A DNA stretch of 64,000 nt from Hyphomicrobiales bacterium. Its GTDB lineage: Bacteria; Pseudomonadota; Alphaproteobacteria; Rhizobiales; Xanthobacteraceae. Positions 16,806 to 26,112 of the stretch are shown here, piece after piece. The notes beneath the pieces were generated by a model. It had not been told where the DNA came from and did not search any database. It saw only the letters and a program-made list of their open reading frames with translations. The position numbers and the translations under genes were made by a program. Location: assembly GCA_013911975.1 (NCBI GenBank), contig JACESF010000005.1, positions 53,463 to 117,462 of the forward strand, written 5' to 3'. The first letter of the stretch is position 1. The number at the start of each line of letters is the position of its first letter.

Positions 16806-17134
16806 TCCGATCGCTCCAACGCGCCCGTAGCGCCGCCCAACTGGCCGCGTCTGCCACCTGCGTCAGCCTGATGGCCACGGCCAGCGCGCATGCCTCCGGC
16901 TCGTCCATGCCGTGGGAGGCGCCGCTGCAATCCATCCTCCAGTCGATCGAGGGGCCCGTCGCCAAGATCATCGCCGTCATCGTCATCATCTCGACCGGGC
17001 TGGCGCTGGCCTTTGGCGACACGTCGGGTGGCTTCCGGCGGCTGATCCAGATCGTGTTCGGCCTGTCGATCGCCTTCGCCGCCTCGAGCTTCTTCCTGTC
17101 CTTCTTCTCCTTCGGCGGCGGAGCGCTGGTCTGA
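16802..17134 (+). CDS. trbC: Conjugal pilin TrbC (VirB2 family)
   Basis: 110 residues. A signal-like N-terminus ends around TASAHA, followed by two membrane segments (IAVIVIISTGLALAFG and FGLSIAFAASSFFLSFF) separated by GGFRRLIQ, the VirB2/TrbC layout. It is the major pilus subunit precursor. The ATG overlaps the trbB stop (ATGA), and its own TGA overlaps the trbD ATG. Confidence 0.88.
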   Translation: MIRSLQRARSAAQLAASATCVSLMATASAHASGSSMPWEAPLQSILQSIEGPVAKIIAVIVIISTGLALAFGDTSGGFRRLIQIVFGLSIAFAASSFFLSFFSFGGGALV

Positions 17135-17403
17135 TGGGCGAAGCGGTCGAGGTTCCCGGCTTCAGCGTGCCGGTCCACCGGGCGCTGACCGAGCCGATCC
17201 TGCTCGGCGGCGCGCCGCGTGCCATCGCCATCGTCAATGGCACGCTCGCCGGAGCCGTAGGTCTCGGCCTGCGCCTGTGGCTGGTCGGCCTCGCCATCGG
17301 GGTGATTGGCCATGTCGCGGCGGTTTGGGCCGCGAAGCGCGATCCGCTTTTCGTCGAGGTGGTGCGGCGGCATCTGCGCATCCCCGCGCATCTCTCGGTC
17401 TGA
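17134..17403 (+). CDS. trbD: Conjugal transfer protein TrbD (VirB3 family)
   Basis: 89 residues. Starts with the family pattern PGFSVPVHRALTEPILLGGAPR, then one or two membrane segments and a short basic tail with KRDPLFVEVVRRHLR. TrbD/VirB3 is an inner-membrane partner of the TrbE ATPase, whose gene follows by 13 bases. The start overlaps the trbC stop by one base. Confidence 0.88.
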   Translation: MGEAVEVPGFSVPVHRALTEPILLGGAPRAIAIVNGTLAGAVGLGLRLWLVGLAIGVIGHVAAVWAAKRDPLFVEVVRRHLRIPAHLSV

Positions 17404-17416
17404 GCGGGGTGCCGAG

Positions 17417-19855
17417 ATGATGAACCTCGCCGAGTATCGCAGCCGCAACCGCCGTCTTGCCGATTTCCTGCCCTGGGCGGCGCTGGTCGCCCCAAGCATC
17501 GTGCTGAACAAGGACGGCTCATTTCAGCGCACGGCGCGGTTTCGTGGGCCGGACCTCGACAGCGCCGTGCCCGCCGAGCTCGTCGCGGCCGCCGGACGGC
17601 TGAACAACGCCTTTCGTCGCCTCGGATCGGGATGGGCGATCTTCGTGGAGGCGCAGCGCCATGCCGCCGCGGCCTATCCGGCGAGCGCCTTCCCGGATGC
17701 CGCTTCCGCTTTGGTTGATGCCGAGCGGAGGGCCGATTTCGAAGAGGCCGGCAGCCATTTCGAGTCGAGCTACTTCCTGACCTTCACCTTCCTGCCGCCG
17801 GCCGAGGATGCGGCGCGCACCGAAGGCTGGCTCTATGAGGGCCGCGATCAGGCGGGCCTTGATCCCCATGAGACGTTGCGCGGCTTTGCCGACCGGACCG
17901 ATCGGCTTCTCAACCTCATCGACGCCTTCATGCCGGAATGTCGCTGGCTCGACGATGGCGAAACGCTGACCTACCTGCATGGCTGCGTCTCGACGCACCG
18001 CCAACGCGTCCGCGTGCCGGAGACGCCCATCTATCTCGATGCGCTGCTGGCCGATCAGCCGCTCACGGGCGGGCTGGACCCGCGCCTTGGTGACCAACAT
18101 CTGCGGGTGCTGACCATCACCGGCTTTCCCACGGTGACGACGCCCGGCCTGCTCGATGAGCTCAACCGCCTGGCCTTTCCCTATCGCTGGTCGACCCGGG
18201 CCATCCTGCTCGACAAGACCGATGCGGTCCGGCTGCTCACCAAGATCCGTCGGCAATGGTTCGCCAAGCGCAAATCCATCGCGGCGATCCTGAAGGAGGT
18301 GATGACCAACGAGGCCTCCGTCCTCGTGGATTCCGATGCCGCGAACAAGGCTGAAGATGCCGACCTCGCGCTTCAGGAACTCGGCGCAGACCATGCCGGC
18401 ATCGCCTATGTCACCGCGACCGTAACGGTATGGGACGCCGATCCCCGTATCGCCGACGAGAAGCTGCGGCGGATCGAGAAGGTCATCCAGGGCCGCGATT
18501 TCACGGTGATGACCGAGACCCTCAACGCCGTGGACGCCTGGCTCGGCAGCTTGCCCGGCCATGTCTATGCCAATGTCCGCCAGCCGCCGATCTCGACGCT
18601 GAACCTCGCCCACATGATCCCGCTCTCGGCGGTGTGGGCCGGCGAGAGTCGCGACGCGCATTTCGATGCGCCGCCGCTGCTGTTCGGCAAGACCGAGGGA
18701 TCGACCCCGTTCCGGTTCTGCCTCCATGTGGGCGATGTCGGCCACACCCTCGTCGTCGGCCCGACCGGCGCGGGCAAATCCGTGCTGCTGGCGCTGATGG
18801 CGCTGCAGTTCCGGCGCTATGCGGGCTCACAGGTCTTCGCCTTCGACTTCGGCGGCTCGATCCGGGCCGCGGCACTGGCCATGGGCGGGGACTGGCACGA
18901 TCTCGGCGGCGGCCTCAGCGAGGGGAGCGCGGAATCCGTTTCGCTCCAGCCGCTGGCGCGCGTCGATGAAGCTGCGGAACGCGCCTGGGCCGCCGACTGG
19001 CTCACTGCCATCCTCACCCGCGAAGGCGTTTCCATCACGCCGCAGGTGAAGGAACACATCTGGACGGCGCTGACCTCGCTCGCCTCGGCGCCGGTGGAGG
19101 AGCGCACCCTCACAGGCCTCTGTGTCCTGCTGCAGTCCAACGACCTGAAGCAGGCAATGCGTCCCTATTGCCTTGGCGGCGCATGGGGCCGGTTGCTGGA
19201 TGCGGAGAGCGAGCATCTGGGTTCGGCCACCGTCCAGGCTTTCGAGACCGAGGGGTTAATTGGGACGGAGGCCGCGCCGGCGGTGCTGGCCTATCTGTTC
19301 CACCGGATGGAGGACCGGCTCGATGGATCGCCGACCCTAATCATCATCGATGAAGGCTGGCTGGCACTGGACGATGAGGGCTTCGCCGGCCAGCTGCGGG
19401 AATGGCTGAAGACGCTGCGCAAGAAGAACGCCTCCGTCATTTTCGCCACGCAATCGCTCTCCGACATTGATGGCAGCGCCATTGCCCCGGCGATCATTGA
19501 GAGCTGTCCGACACGGCTTCTGCTCCCCAATGAGCGGGCCATCGAGCCGCAGATCACCGCCATCTACCGCCGCTTCGGCCTGAACGACCGGCAGATCGAG
19601 ATCCTCGCGCGGGCGACGCCGAAGCGCGACTATTATTGCCAGTCGCGGCGCGGCAACCGGCTGTTCGAGCTTGGCCTCAGCGAGGTCGCGCTGGCGCTGT
19701 GCGCCGCGTCCTCCAAGACGGACCAGCAGGCCATCGGCAGGATCTTCGCCGCGCACGGTCGCGACGGCTTCCTGGAGGCTTGGCTGCATCATCGCGGCCT
19801 CAGCTGGGCCGCCGAGCTCATTCCCAACCTCACCAATCTGGAGACGCAGCCATGA
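17417..19855 (+). CDS. trbE: Conjugal transfer ATPase TrbE (VirB4 family)
   Basis: 812 residues, normal for TrbE. Begins MMNLAEYRSRNRRLADFLPW. Walker A is VVGPTGAGKSVLLAL (Lys454) and Walker B is LIIIDEGWLAL near residue 645, followed by LRKKNASVIFATQSL, as in the CagE/TrbE/VirB group. It supplies energy for pilus assembly. ATG at 17417 or 17420 (consecutive Met codons) is the natural start; an in-frame ATG inside trbD was rejected. Confidence 0.95.
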   Translation: MMNLAEYRSRNRRLADFLPWAALVAPSIVLNKDGSFQRTARFRGPDLDSAVPAELVAAAGRLNNAFRRLGSGWAIFVEAQRHAAAAYPASAFPDAASALVDAERRADFEEAGSHFESSYFLTFTFLPPAEDAARTEGWLYEGRDQAGLDPHETLRGFADRTDRLLNLIDAFMPECRWLDDGETLTYLHGCVSTHRQRVRVPETPIYLDALLADQPLTGGLDPRLGDQHLRVLTITGFPTVTTPGLLDELNRLAFPYRWSTRAILLDKTDAVRLLTKIRRQWFAKRKSIAAILKEVMTNEASVLVDSDAANKAEDADLALQELGADHAGIAYVTATVTVWDADPRIADEKLRRIEKVIQGRDFTVMTETLNAVDAWLGSLPGHVYANVRQPPISTLNLAHMIPLSAVWAGESRDAHFDAPPLLFGKTEGSTPFRFCLHVGDVGHTLVVGPTGAGKSVLLALMALQFRRYAGSQVFAFDFGGSIRAAALAMGGDWHDLGGGLSEGSAESVSLQPLARVDEAAERAWAADWLTAILTREGVSITPQVKEHIWTALTSLASAPVEERTLTGLCVLLQSNDLKQAMRPYCLGGAWGRLLDAESEHLGSATVQAFETEGLIGTEAAPAVLAYLFHRMEDRLDGSPTLIIIDEGWLALDDEGFAGQLREWLKTLRKKNASVIFATQSLSDIDGSAIAPAIIESCPTRLLLPNERAIEPQITAIYRRFGLNDRQIEILARATPKRDYYCQSRRGNRLFELGLSEVALALCAASSKTDQQAIGRIFAAHGRDGFLEAWLHHRGLSWAAELIPNLTNLETQP

Positions 19856-20604
19856 CGCTGTTCCGTCCGCGCCTATCCGCGTTCGCCGTCGCGCTGCTGA
19901 CCGCGCCGCTCGCCCTGTCACCCGTGCTGTCCCCGCCCGCGCAGGCCCTCACGGTCTATGACCCCTGGAACTACGCGCAGAACATGATGTCGGCCGCCCG
20001 CGCGCTGGAGCAGATCAACAACCAGATCACCTCGCTCCAGAACGAAGCGCAGATGCTGATCAACCAGGCGCGCAATCTCGCCAGCCTGCCGCACTCCTCG
20101 CTGCAGCAGATCCAGCAATCGGTCCAGCGCACCCAGCAGCTTCTGGGACAGGCGCAGAGTATTGCCTTCGATGTAGGCCAGATCGACCAGGCCTTCCAGC
20201 AGCGCTATGGCAACATCCCGCTCTCGGCCTCCGATGCTGATCTCATCGCCGGGGCGCGCTCGCGCTGGCAGACCACGGTCGGCGGTCTGCAGGATGCTCT
20301 GCGCGTGCAGGCCGGCGTCGTCGGCAATGTCGACGCCAATCGGGCCGAGATGGCGACGCTTGTGGGCCAAAGCCAGGGTGCCACGGGCGCGCTTCAGGCC
20401 ACGCAGGCCGGCAACCAGTTACTCGCTTTGCAGTCGCAGCAGCTCTCCGACCTGATCGCGGTGATGTCCGCCAATGGGCGCGCCGCGGCGCTGTCCGAGG
20501 CGGAACGCGCGACCGCCGCCGAGCAGGGGCGAGAGCAGCGCCGGCGCTTCCTCACCCCCGGCGCCGGCTATCAGGCCGGCAATGCCCGCATGTTCAGCAA
20601 CTGA
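19852..20604 (+). CDS. trbJ: Conjugal transfer protein TrbJ (VirB5-like)
   Basis: 250 residues. Sec signal peptide of about 33 residues (ends PPAQA-LTVYDPWNY), then a long helical, Gln-rich periplasmic protein (QINNQITSLQNEAQMLINQ). The LTVYDPWNYAQN start of the mature part is characteristic of TrbJ, a minor pilus-tip component. The ATG overlaps the trbE stop. Confidence 0.9.
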   Translation: MTLFRPRLSAFAVALLTAPLALSPVLSPPAQALTVYDPWNYAQNMMSAARALEQINNQITSLQNEAQMLINQARNLASLPHSSLQQIQQSVQRTQQLLGQAQSIAFDVGQIDQAFQQRYGNIPLSASDADLIAGARSRWQTTVGGLQDALRVQAGVVGNVDANRAEMATLVGQSQGATGALQATQAGNQLLALQSQQLSDLIAVMSANGRAAALSEAERATAAEQGREQRRRFLTPGAGYQAGNARMFSN

Positions 20605-20615
20605 GGGAGGTCGAC

Positions 20616-20885
20616 ATGGACGGAGCCATGCTGGCCCGGCTCGGCGTGGTGATCTTCGTAGCCATCGCCGGCACAGCTGCGGTCGTGGAGATGAGCCGGG
20701 AAGAGAAGGCGCGGGGTCCTTCACCCAGTCGGACGGTCGAGGCCGAGCGCGATCCTCTGCGCGATGAGCAGCGGCAGTGTCAGAAGTTGGGAGAGGCGGC
20801 TGCGCAGGACGCCGCGTGCCTGAAGGTCTGGGCGCAGACGCGGGACCGGTTCCTCGGGCGTCCGTCGCCGAACGAGGGCCGCTGA
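20616..20885 (+). CDS. trbK: Putative entry-exclusion protein TrbK-alt
   Basis: 89 residues. One N-terminal membrane segment (LARLGVVIFVAIAGTAAVV), then a soluble tail with two Cys in ECQ-like context: RQCQKLGEAAAQDAACLKVWAQTRDRF. This matches the short TrbK-alternative proteins found between trbJ and trbL; they are thought to block redundant conjugation into cells that already hold the element. GGGAGG precedes the start. No lipobox was seen, unlike classical RP4 TrbK. Confidence 0.75.
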   Translation: MDGAMLARLGVVIFVAIAGTAAVVEMSREEKARGPSPSRTVEAERDPLRDEQRQCQKLGEAAAQDAACLKVWAQTRDRFLGRPSPNEGR

Positions 20886-20886
20886 G

Positions 20887-22116
20887 ATGGGCGGCACCGG
20901 CGTCATCGACACTTTCCTCGGGGTCTTTACCTCTTACATCGACAGCGGCTTCGGCCTGCTCGGCGGCGAAGTCGCCTTCATCGCCACCACGCTCATCGTC
21001 ATCGACGTGACGCTGGCGGCACTGTTCTGGTCATGGGGCGCGGATGACGATGTCATCGCCCGGCTGATCAAGAAGACCCTGTTCGTCGGCGTCTTCGCCT
21101 ACATCATCGGCAACTGGAACACCCTCGCCCGCATCGTCTTCGAGAGCTTTGCCGGCCTCGGGCTGAAGGGCTCCGGCACGGCATTTTCCGTCAGCGACCT
21201 CATGCGTCCCGGCAAGGTCGCGCAGACCGGGCTCGATGCCGGCCGTCCCTTGCTCGAGTCCATCTCCGATCTGATGGGCTGGGTCGCCTTCTTCGAGAAC
21301 TTCATCCAGATCGCCTGCCTGCTGTTCGCCTGGGCGCTGATCCTGCTCGCCTTCTTCATCCTCGCGGTCCAGCTCTTCGTCACCTTGATCGAGTTCAAGC
21401 TGACGACGCTCGCCGGCTTCGTGCTGATCCCCTTCGGCCTGTTCGGCAAGACCGCCTTCATGGCCGAGCGGGTGCTGGGCAATGTGGTCTCCTCCGGCAT
21501 CAAGGTGATGGTGCTCGCCGTCATCATCGGCATCGGCTCGACCCTGTTCGGCCAGTTCACCGCTGGCTTGGGGGGCCAGACGCCGACCATCGATGACGCC
21601 ATGGCCATCGTGCTGGCTGCCCTTTCCCTTCTCGGTCTCGGCATTTTCGGTCCCGGCATTGCCGCAGGCCTCGTTTCCGGTGGGCCACAGCTGAGCGCCG
21701 GGGCAGCCGTCGGCACGGGCCTCGCCGCCGGTGGCGCGCTGATGGCGGCCGGCGGTGCGGCCAGCCTCGCCGTCCGAGGCGGTGGGGCGGCGCTCTCCGC
21801 GACGGCGGCCGCGGCGCGGGGCGGTGCGACGGCCTACAGCATCGGCGCGGCAGGCCAGTCCGGCATGGCGGGTGTCGCCTCGGGACTGGGTGGCGTCGCG
21901 CGGGCTGCGGGCTCCGCCGCCATCTCACCGCTCGCGAATGCCGTCGGCGGTACCGCCTCGGCTTCCTCGGCCGGCGAGATCCCCGATTGGGCCAAGCGCA
22001 TGAAGCGCGGCCAGTCGCTTCGCCATGGCTTCTCCGCCGCCGCCCATGCTGTGCGCGCCGGTGACAGCCATGCCGGCGGCTCTTCCGTCTCCCTGTCTGA
22101 GAGCGACCGCACATGA
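20887..22116 (+). CDS. trbL: Conjugal transfer membrane protein TrbL (VirB6 family)
   Basis: 409 residues. N-terminal 270 residues hold five or six membrane segments (for example EVAFIATTLIVIDVTLAALFW and FILAVQLFVTLIEFKLTTLAG). The last 140 residues are low-complexity Gly/Ala-rich with no membrane segment, a usual TrbL feature. It forms part of the inner-membrane channel. It starts one base after trbK and overlaps trbF by 4 bases. Confidence 0.92.
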   Translation: MGGTGVIDTFLGVFTSYIDSGFGLLGGEVAFIATTLIVIDVTLAALFWSWGADDDVIARLIKKTLFVGVFAYIIGNWNTLARIVFESFAGLGLKGSGTAFSVSDLMRPGKVAQTGLDAGRPLLESISDLMGWVAFFENFIQIACLLFAWALILLAFFILAVQLFVTLIEFKLTTLAGFVLIPFGLFGKTAFMAERVLGNVVSSGIKVMVLAVIIGIGSTLFGQFTAGLGGQTPTIDDAMAIVLAALSLLGLGIFGPGIAAGLVSGGPQLSAGAAVGTGLAAGGALMAAGGAASLAVRGGGAALSATAAAARGGATAYSIGAAGQSGMAGVASGLGGVARAAGSAAISPLANAVGGTASASSAGEIPDWAKRMKRGQSLRHGFSAAAHAVRAGDSHAGGSSVSLSESDRT

Positions 22117-22802
22117 GCCTCTTCAAGCGACCTGCGACCCATTACGGCACCTCGCCCGAGCCGGTCACGCCCTATCAGAAGGCAGCACAAGTCTGGGACG
22201 AGCGCATCGGTTCGGCCCGGGTGCAGGCCAAGAACTGGCGGCTGATGGCTTTTGGCAGCCTGTTCCTCTCGGCTGGCTTTGCATCAGTGCTGATCTGGCA
22301 ATCGACGAGGGGCACCGTCGTGCCCTGGGTGGTCGAGGTCGACCGCCTCGGACAGACGCAGACCGTGGGACCGGCCACCGGCGATTATCGCCCGACCGAT
22401 CCGCAGATCGCCTGGCATCTCGCCCGTTTCATCGAACAGGTGCGCAGCTTGCCGGCCGATCCCGTGATCGTGCGGCAGAACTGGCTTCGGGCCTATGAGT
22501 TCACCACCGATCGGGGCGCCGCCGCGCTCAACGACTATGCCCGCGCCAACGATCCGTTCACGCGGGTCGGCAAGCAGCAGATCGCCGTCGAGGTCTCCAG
22601 CGTGATCCGCGCTTCGCCGGACTCCTTCCGCGTCGCCTGGGTCGAGCGGCGCTATGAGAACGGCCAGCTCGCCGCCACCGAGCGCTGGAGCGCGATCCTG
22701 ACGCTGGTGATCCAGCCACCTCGCGATGCCGAGCGCCTGCGCACCAATCCGCTCGGCATCTATGTCAACGCCATCAGCTGGTCGCGGGAGATGAGCCAGT
22801 GA
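22113..22802 (+). CDS. trbF: Conjugal transfer protein TrbF (VirB8 family)
   Basis: 229 residues. Short cytoplasmic N-terminus with NPYQ-like VTPYQKAAQVWDERIGSAR, one membrane segment (LMAFGSLFLSAGFASVLIW), then a periplasmic VirB8-like domain with WVVEVDRLG and ending NPLGIYVNAISWSREM. It is an assembly factor of the secretion core. The TGA overlaps the GTG start of trbG. Confidence 0.92.
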   Translation: MSLFKRPATHYGTSPEPVTPYQKAAQVWDERIGSARVQAKNWRLMAFGSLFLSAGFASVLIWQSTRGTVVPWVVEVDRLGQTQTVGPATGDYRPTDPQIAWHLARFIEQVRSLPADPVIVRQNWLRAYEFTTDRGAAALNDYARANDPFTRVGKQQIAVEVSSVIRASPDSFRVAWVERRYENGQLAATERWSAILTLVIQPPRDAERLRTNPLGIYVNAISWSREMSQ

Positions 22803-23782
22803 AAACGTCTTTCCGTAAATCCACATCTCCGGCTCTGCGCCGATCCGCCTTTGCGGTTCTTCTGCTCTCGGCGACGATGTTGGGCGGCTGCGCCTCGGCT
22901 CCGAAGCCGCCGCAGATCAGCTATGATAGTGACGTGCCGGCCCTGCCTGCGGTGCCAGCCGTCGTCACCGATGACCGGCCGCGCCCGCTCCACACGCCGC
23001 CCGCCTGGACGCCGGCCAAGGGCGGCACGGACGCCAAAACGCCGGTTGCCCGCGTCGATAACGCCAATGCCGCCGCGCGGGTGGAGCCGCGCCGCGAGGG
23101 CTATTACAACGCCATCCAGATCTATCCCTGGAGCGAGGGTGCGCTCTATCAGGTCTATGCAGCGCCCGGCCAGATCACGAACATCGCGTTGGAGCCGGGC
23201 GAGAGCCTGACCGGCAGCGGGCCCATCGCGGCCGGCGATACCGCCCGCTGGATCATCGGCGACACCGAGAGCGGCGAGGGTGTGAGCCGGCGCGTGCATG
23301 TGCTGGTGAAACCGACGCGCGCGGACATCTCCACCAACCTCGTCATCACCACCGACCGGCGCAGCTACATGATCGAGCTGCGTGCCGGCGAGAAGCCCTA
23401 TATGCCGGCCGTCGCCTGGGCCTATCCGCAGGTTCCGGGAGCGCAGCGCCCCAGTGTTCCGCCGACGCCGGTCATTCCGGCCTTCACTGCCCGCAACTAC
23501 CGCTATGCGCTCACCGGCGACACGCCGCCCTGGCGGCCGATGGCCGTCTATGACGACGGGCGCAAGGTGTATGTCGAGTTCCCGCGCGGGGTCATTCAGG
23601 GCGAGATGCCACCGCTCTTCGTCATCGGCGCTGATGGCGAAGCGCAGATCGTCAACAGCCGTATCTACCAGAACTTCCTGATCGTCGACCGGCTGTTCGG
23701 CGCGGCCGAGCTTCGCCTCGGCGGCGGCGAGCGCCCGCAGAAGGTACGGATCGAGCGCACGGACGGGAGGCCGGCATCATGA
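22799..23782 (+). CDS. trbG: Conjugal transfer lipoprotein TrbG (VirB9 family)
   Basis: 327 residues, starting with GTG inside the end of trbF. N-terminal lipoprotein signal with lipobox LGGC (Cys at about residue 31). The VirB9-like body has EGALYQVYAAPGQITNIALEPGE near the front and a C-terminal beta domain (FVIGADGEAQIVNSRIYQN then FLIVDRLFGAAELRLG) that pairs with VirB7/VirB10 in other systems. It builds the outer-membrane ring. Confidence 0.93.
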   Translation: MKTSFRKSTSPALRRSAFAVLLLSATMLGGCASAPKPPQISYDSDVPALPAVPAVVTDDRPRPLHTPPAWTPAKGGTDAKTPVARVDNANAAARVEPRREGYYNAIQIYPWSEGALYQVYAAPGQITNIALEPGESLTGSGPIAAGDTARWIIGDTESGEGVSRRVHVLVKPTRADISTNLVITTDRRSYMIELRAGEKPYMPAVAWAYPQVPGAQRPSVPPTPVIPAFTARNYRYALTGDTPPWRPMAVYDDGRKVYVEFPRGVIQGEMPPLFVIGADGEAQIVNSRIYQNFLIVDRLFGAAELRLGGGERPQKVRIERTDGRPAS

Positions 23783-24960
23783 GCAGCCCCGACAATCATG
23801 ACCTCGAGGCGGATCTCGGCGCTCCGGCCAACGATCAAGCCGCCGCCATGCGGCTGCGTCCCGAGCCGCCGCGCGTCACGCGCCTATCCCGCAAGGTGCT
23901 TGCCGGTGCCGGGCTGGTCGTCAGCCTCGGCATCGGCGGCGCCCTGATCTATGCGCTGCAGGGTCGCGACAAGGGCACCGGCGGCGAGGAACTCTACTCC
24001 ACCCAGAACCGCTCCACGGCCGACGGCCTTGCCGGCCTGCCGCGCGATTACACCGGCCCGATCCTCGGTCCGCCGTTGCCCGGCGATCTCGGCCGGCCGA
24101 TCCTTGAGGCACAGAACCGCGGCCAGCCCGTCGTGCAGCCGACAATGACGGCGCCACAGGTCGATCCCGAGCAGCAGCGGCGCCTCGCCGAACAGGAAGC
24201 CGCGCGGACCAGCCGCGTGTTCTTCCAGGCTGCGCAGGCTCGCGCGCCGGTGGCGTCAGTGACGGGGGCCTCCGGCTTCAGCGCCCTTGGCGCCGTCGGG
24301 CCGGGCGGTACGCCTTCAGCCCAGGATCGCCAGCTTGCCTTCCTCAATGCCGCCGTCGATCGACGCGTCGTGGCGTCCGATCGCGTCATGGCGCCGGCAT
24401 CGCCTTATGTGCTGCAGGCGGGCGCCGTCATCCCGGCCGCGCTGATCACCGGCATCCGCTCCGATTTGCCCGGCCAGATCACCGCCCAGGTCACCGAGAA
24501 CGTCTTTGACAGCCCGACCGGCCGGATTCTAATCATCCCGCAGGGCACGCGGCTGCTCGGCCAATACGACAATGGTGTCGGCTTCGGACAGCGCCGGATC
24601 CTGCTGGTCTGGAACCGGCTGATCTTCCCCAATGGCCGCTCCATCGTGCTGGAGCGCCAGCCCGGCACGGATGCGCAGGGCTATGCCGGCCTCGAAGACG
24701 GCGTCGACATGCACTGGTGGGATCTCGCCAAGGCGGTCGGTCTCTCGACGTTGCTCTCCGTCAGCGCCGAACTCGCCATGGATGACCAGGACGCGTTGAT
24801 CCAGGCGCTACAGAGTGGGGCGCAGGACACCATCAACGATGCCGGCCAGGAGATCATCCGCCGGCAGCTGCAGGTCGCGCCCACCCTGACCATCCGGCCG
24901 GGATTCCCGGTGCGGGTCATGGTCACCCGTGACCTCGTGCTCGAACCCTACAGGTATTGA
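23779..24960 (+). CDS. trbI: Conjugal transfer protein TrbI (VirB10 family)
   Basis: 393 residues. Cytoplasmic N-terminus, one membrane segment (VLAGAGLVVSLGIGGALIYAL, about residues 40-60), a Pro/Gln-rich periplasmic linker, then the VirB10 domain with VLQAGAVIPAALITGIRSDLPG, GRILIIPQGTRLLGQYD and PGFPVRVMVTRDLVLEPY. It spans inner and outer membrane rings. It overlaps trbG by 4 bases and is followed at once by a DUF2274 gene. Confidence 0.94.
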   Translation: MSSPDNHDLEADLGAPANDQAAAMRLRPEPPRVTRLSRKVLAGAGLVVSLGIGGALIYALQGRDKGTGGEELYSTQNRSTADGLAGLPRDYTGPILGPPLPGDLGRPILEAQNRGQPVVQPTMTAPQVDPEQQRRLAEQEAARTSRVFFQAAQARAPVASVTGASGFSALGAVGPGGTPSAQDRQLAFLNAAVDRRVVASDRVMAPASPYVLQAGAVIPAALITGIRSDLPGQITAQVTENVFDSPTGRILIIPQGTRLLGQYDNGVGFGQRRILLVWNRLIFPNGRSIVLERQPGTDAQGYAGLEDGVDMHWWDLAKAVGLSTLLSVSAELAMDDQDALIQALQSGAQDTINDAGQEIIRRQLQVAPTLTIRPGFPVRVMVTRDLVLEPYRY

Positions 24961-24962
24961 CC

Positions 24963-25235
24963 ATGGCGAAGCTGAAACTCGGCCCCATCGCGACCGACAA
25001 GCCGGTGAAGGTGGCGCTGTCGTTACCCGGCGCGCTACACCGTGACCTTATAGCCTATGCAGAGGTCCTCGCGCGAGAAACCGGCCAACCTGTCCCGGAT
25101 CCAGCACAGCTTATCGTGCCCATGCTGGAGCGCTTCATCGCCACCGATCGCGAATTCGCCAAGGCGCGCCGTCAAACTGGCGGCACTGCAAGCATCAGCG
25201 TGTCGCAGCCCGCTCATGGGCCATCTTCCGTGTGA
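24963..25235 (+). CDS. DUF2274 protein at the end of the trb operon
   Basis: 90 residues: MAKLKLGPIATDKPVKVAL, LHRDLIAYAEVL and LIVPMLERFIATDREFAKARR are typical of DUF2274, a small basic, possibly ribbon-helix-helix-like family found directly after trbI in alphaproteobacterial integrative elements. The function is unknown. ATG at 24963 is preferred to a TTG at 24957 that overlaps the trbI stop. Its 3' end overlaps the convergent LysR gene by 41 bases. Confidence 0.8.
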   Translation: MAKLKLGPIATDKPVKVALSLPGALHRDLIAYAEVLARETGQPVPDPAQLIVPMLERFIATDREFAKARRQTGGTASISVSQPAHGPSSV

Positions 25236-26112
25236 GGCTGAGCAACGTGCGCACCGCCGGGTTGTCGTTTTTCGGCGAATAGATCACCGAAAAGGGGATC
25301 ACTTCGCCTATAAGAGGGCGGTAGACCACCTCCGGCAGGTTGATCGAGGTCTCGGATTCCAGCACAGGCAAAATACCCCGCCCGGAGGCAACGAGACCAA
25401 AAAGGCTGTAGCGCGCAAGCTGCTGCGTGCTGATACGCGGCGAGATGTCGAGCTCCCGGAATTTACGTTCAAGGAAGCCCCGCACCTCATTGCCCGAACC
25501 CTGGGTCCGAACTAGGAAAGTCTCATCAATGAGATCGCGCCAGGAGAGTGCCGCGATATGGGCCAGTCGGTGCAGGCGCGGCAAGGCGAAGAACAAAGGT
25601 TCGCTCCATAGAGGAATTGCATCGCAGTCCGCCCAGCTTTGCCGGCCCAGCACGAAGGCGGCATCGAGATCGAACCGCCGTATGGCAGCCGCATGGCTCT
25701 CTGCAGGGGCCTCCACGAAATCGATGTGCACACCGGAATAGCGCTGGTCATAGCTGTCAAAAAGACCGGCCAGGAAGCCAGAAGCTAGCCTCGAGAACAA
25801 TCCGATTCTCAGAAGACCTTCTTCCGCTCGGCCGAATGCAGCCGCCTCTTCGCCGGCTTCCCGAATCTGCTCCAACGCTTGACGTGTTCGGCTGAGGTAC
25901 CTTTGGCCGGCCAGGGTCAGATTGACGCCGCCTGAGTGCCGGATGAACAGCGACACTCCGATCTCATCCTCCAAATCGCGAATGCTCCGGCTGATGGAGG
26001 ATTCTTTGACATCGAGTGCCGCACCTGCCTTTCGGAAGCTTCCGTGCTCGGCGGCCACTGCGAAGTAGCGCAGATGGCGCAGTTCGATCGAGGGCGACAA
26101 AGGGACGACCAT
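25195..26112 (-). CDS. LysR-family transcriptional regulator
   Basis: 305 residues from the ATG at 26112. The N-terminal helix-turn-helix reads ELRHLRYFAVAAEHGSFRKAGAALDVKESSISRSIRDLEDEIGVSLF; the C-terminal co-inducer domain follows, with the RIGLFSRLASGFLAGL start of its first lobe. An in-frame ATG at 26235 would add 41 basic residues unlike the family and is not used. LysR genes often sit convergent to trbI/DUF2274 in such elements, so it may control transfer or a neighbouring cargo gene; its target is not evident. Confidence 0.88.
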   Translation of the reverse strand: MVVPLSPSIELRHLRYFAVAAEHGSFRKAGAALDVKESSISRSIRDLEDEIGVSLFIRHSGGVNLTLAGQRYLSRTRQALEQIREAGEEAAAFGRAEEGLLRIGLFSRLASGFLAGLFDSYDQRYSGVHIDFVEAPAESHAAAIRRFDLDAAFVLGRQSWADCDAIPLWSEPLFFALPRLHRLAHIAALSWRDLIDETFLVRTQGSGNEVRGFLERKFRELDISPRISTQQLARYSLFGLVASGRGILPVLESETSINLPEVVYRPLIGEVIPFSVIYSPKNDNPAVRTLLSLTRKMAHERAATR

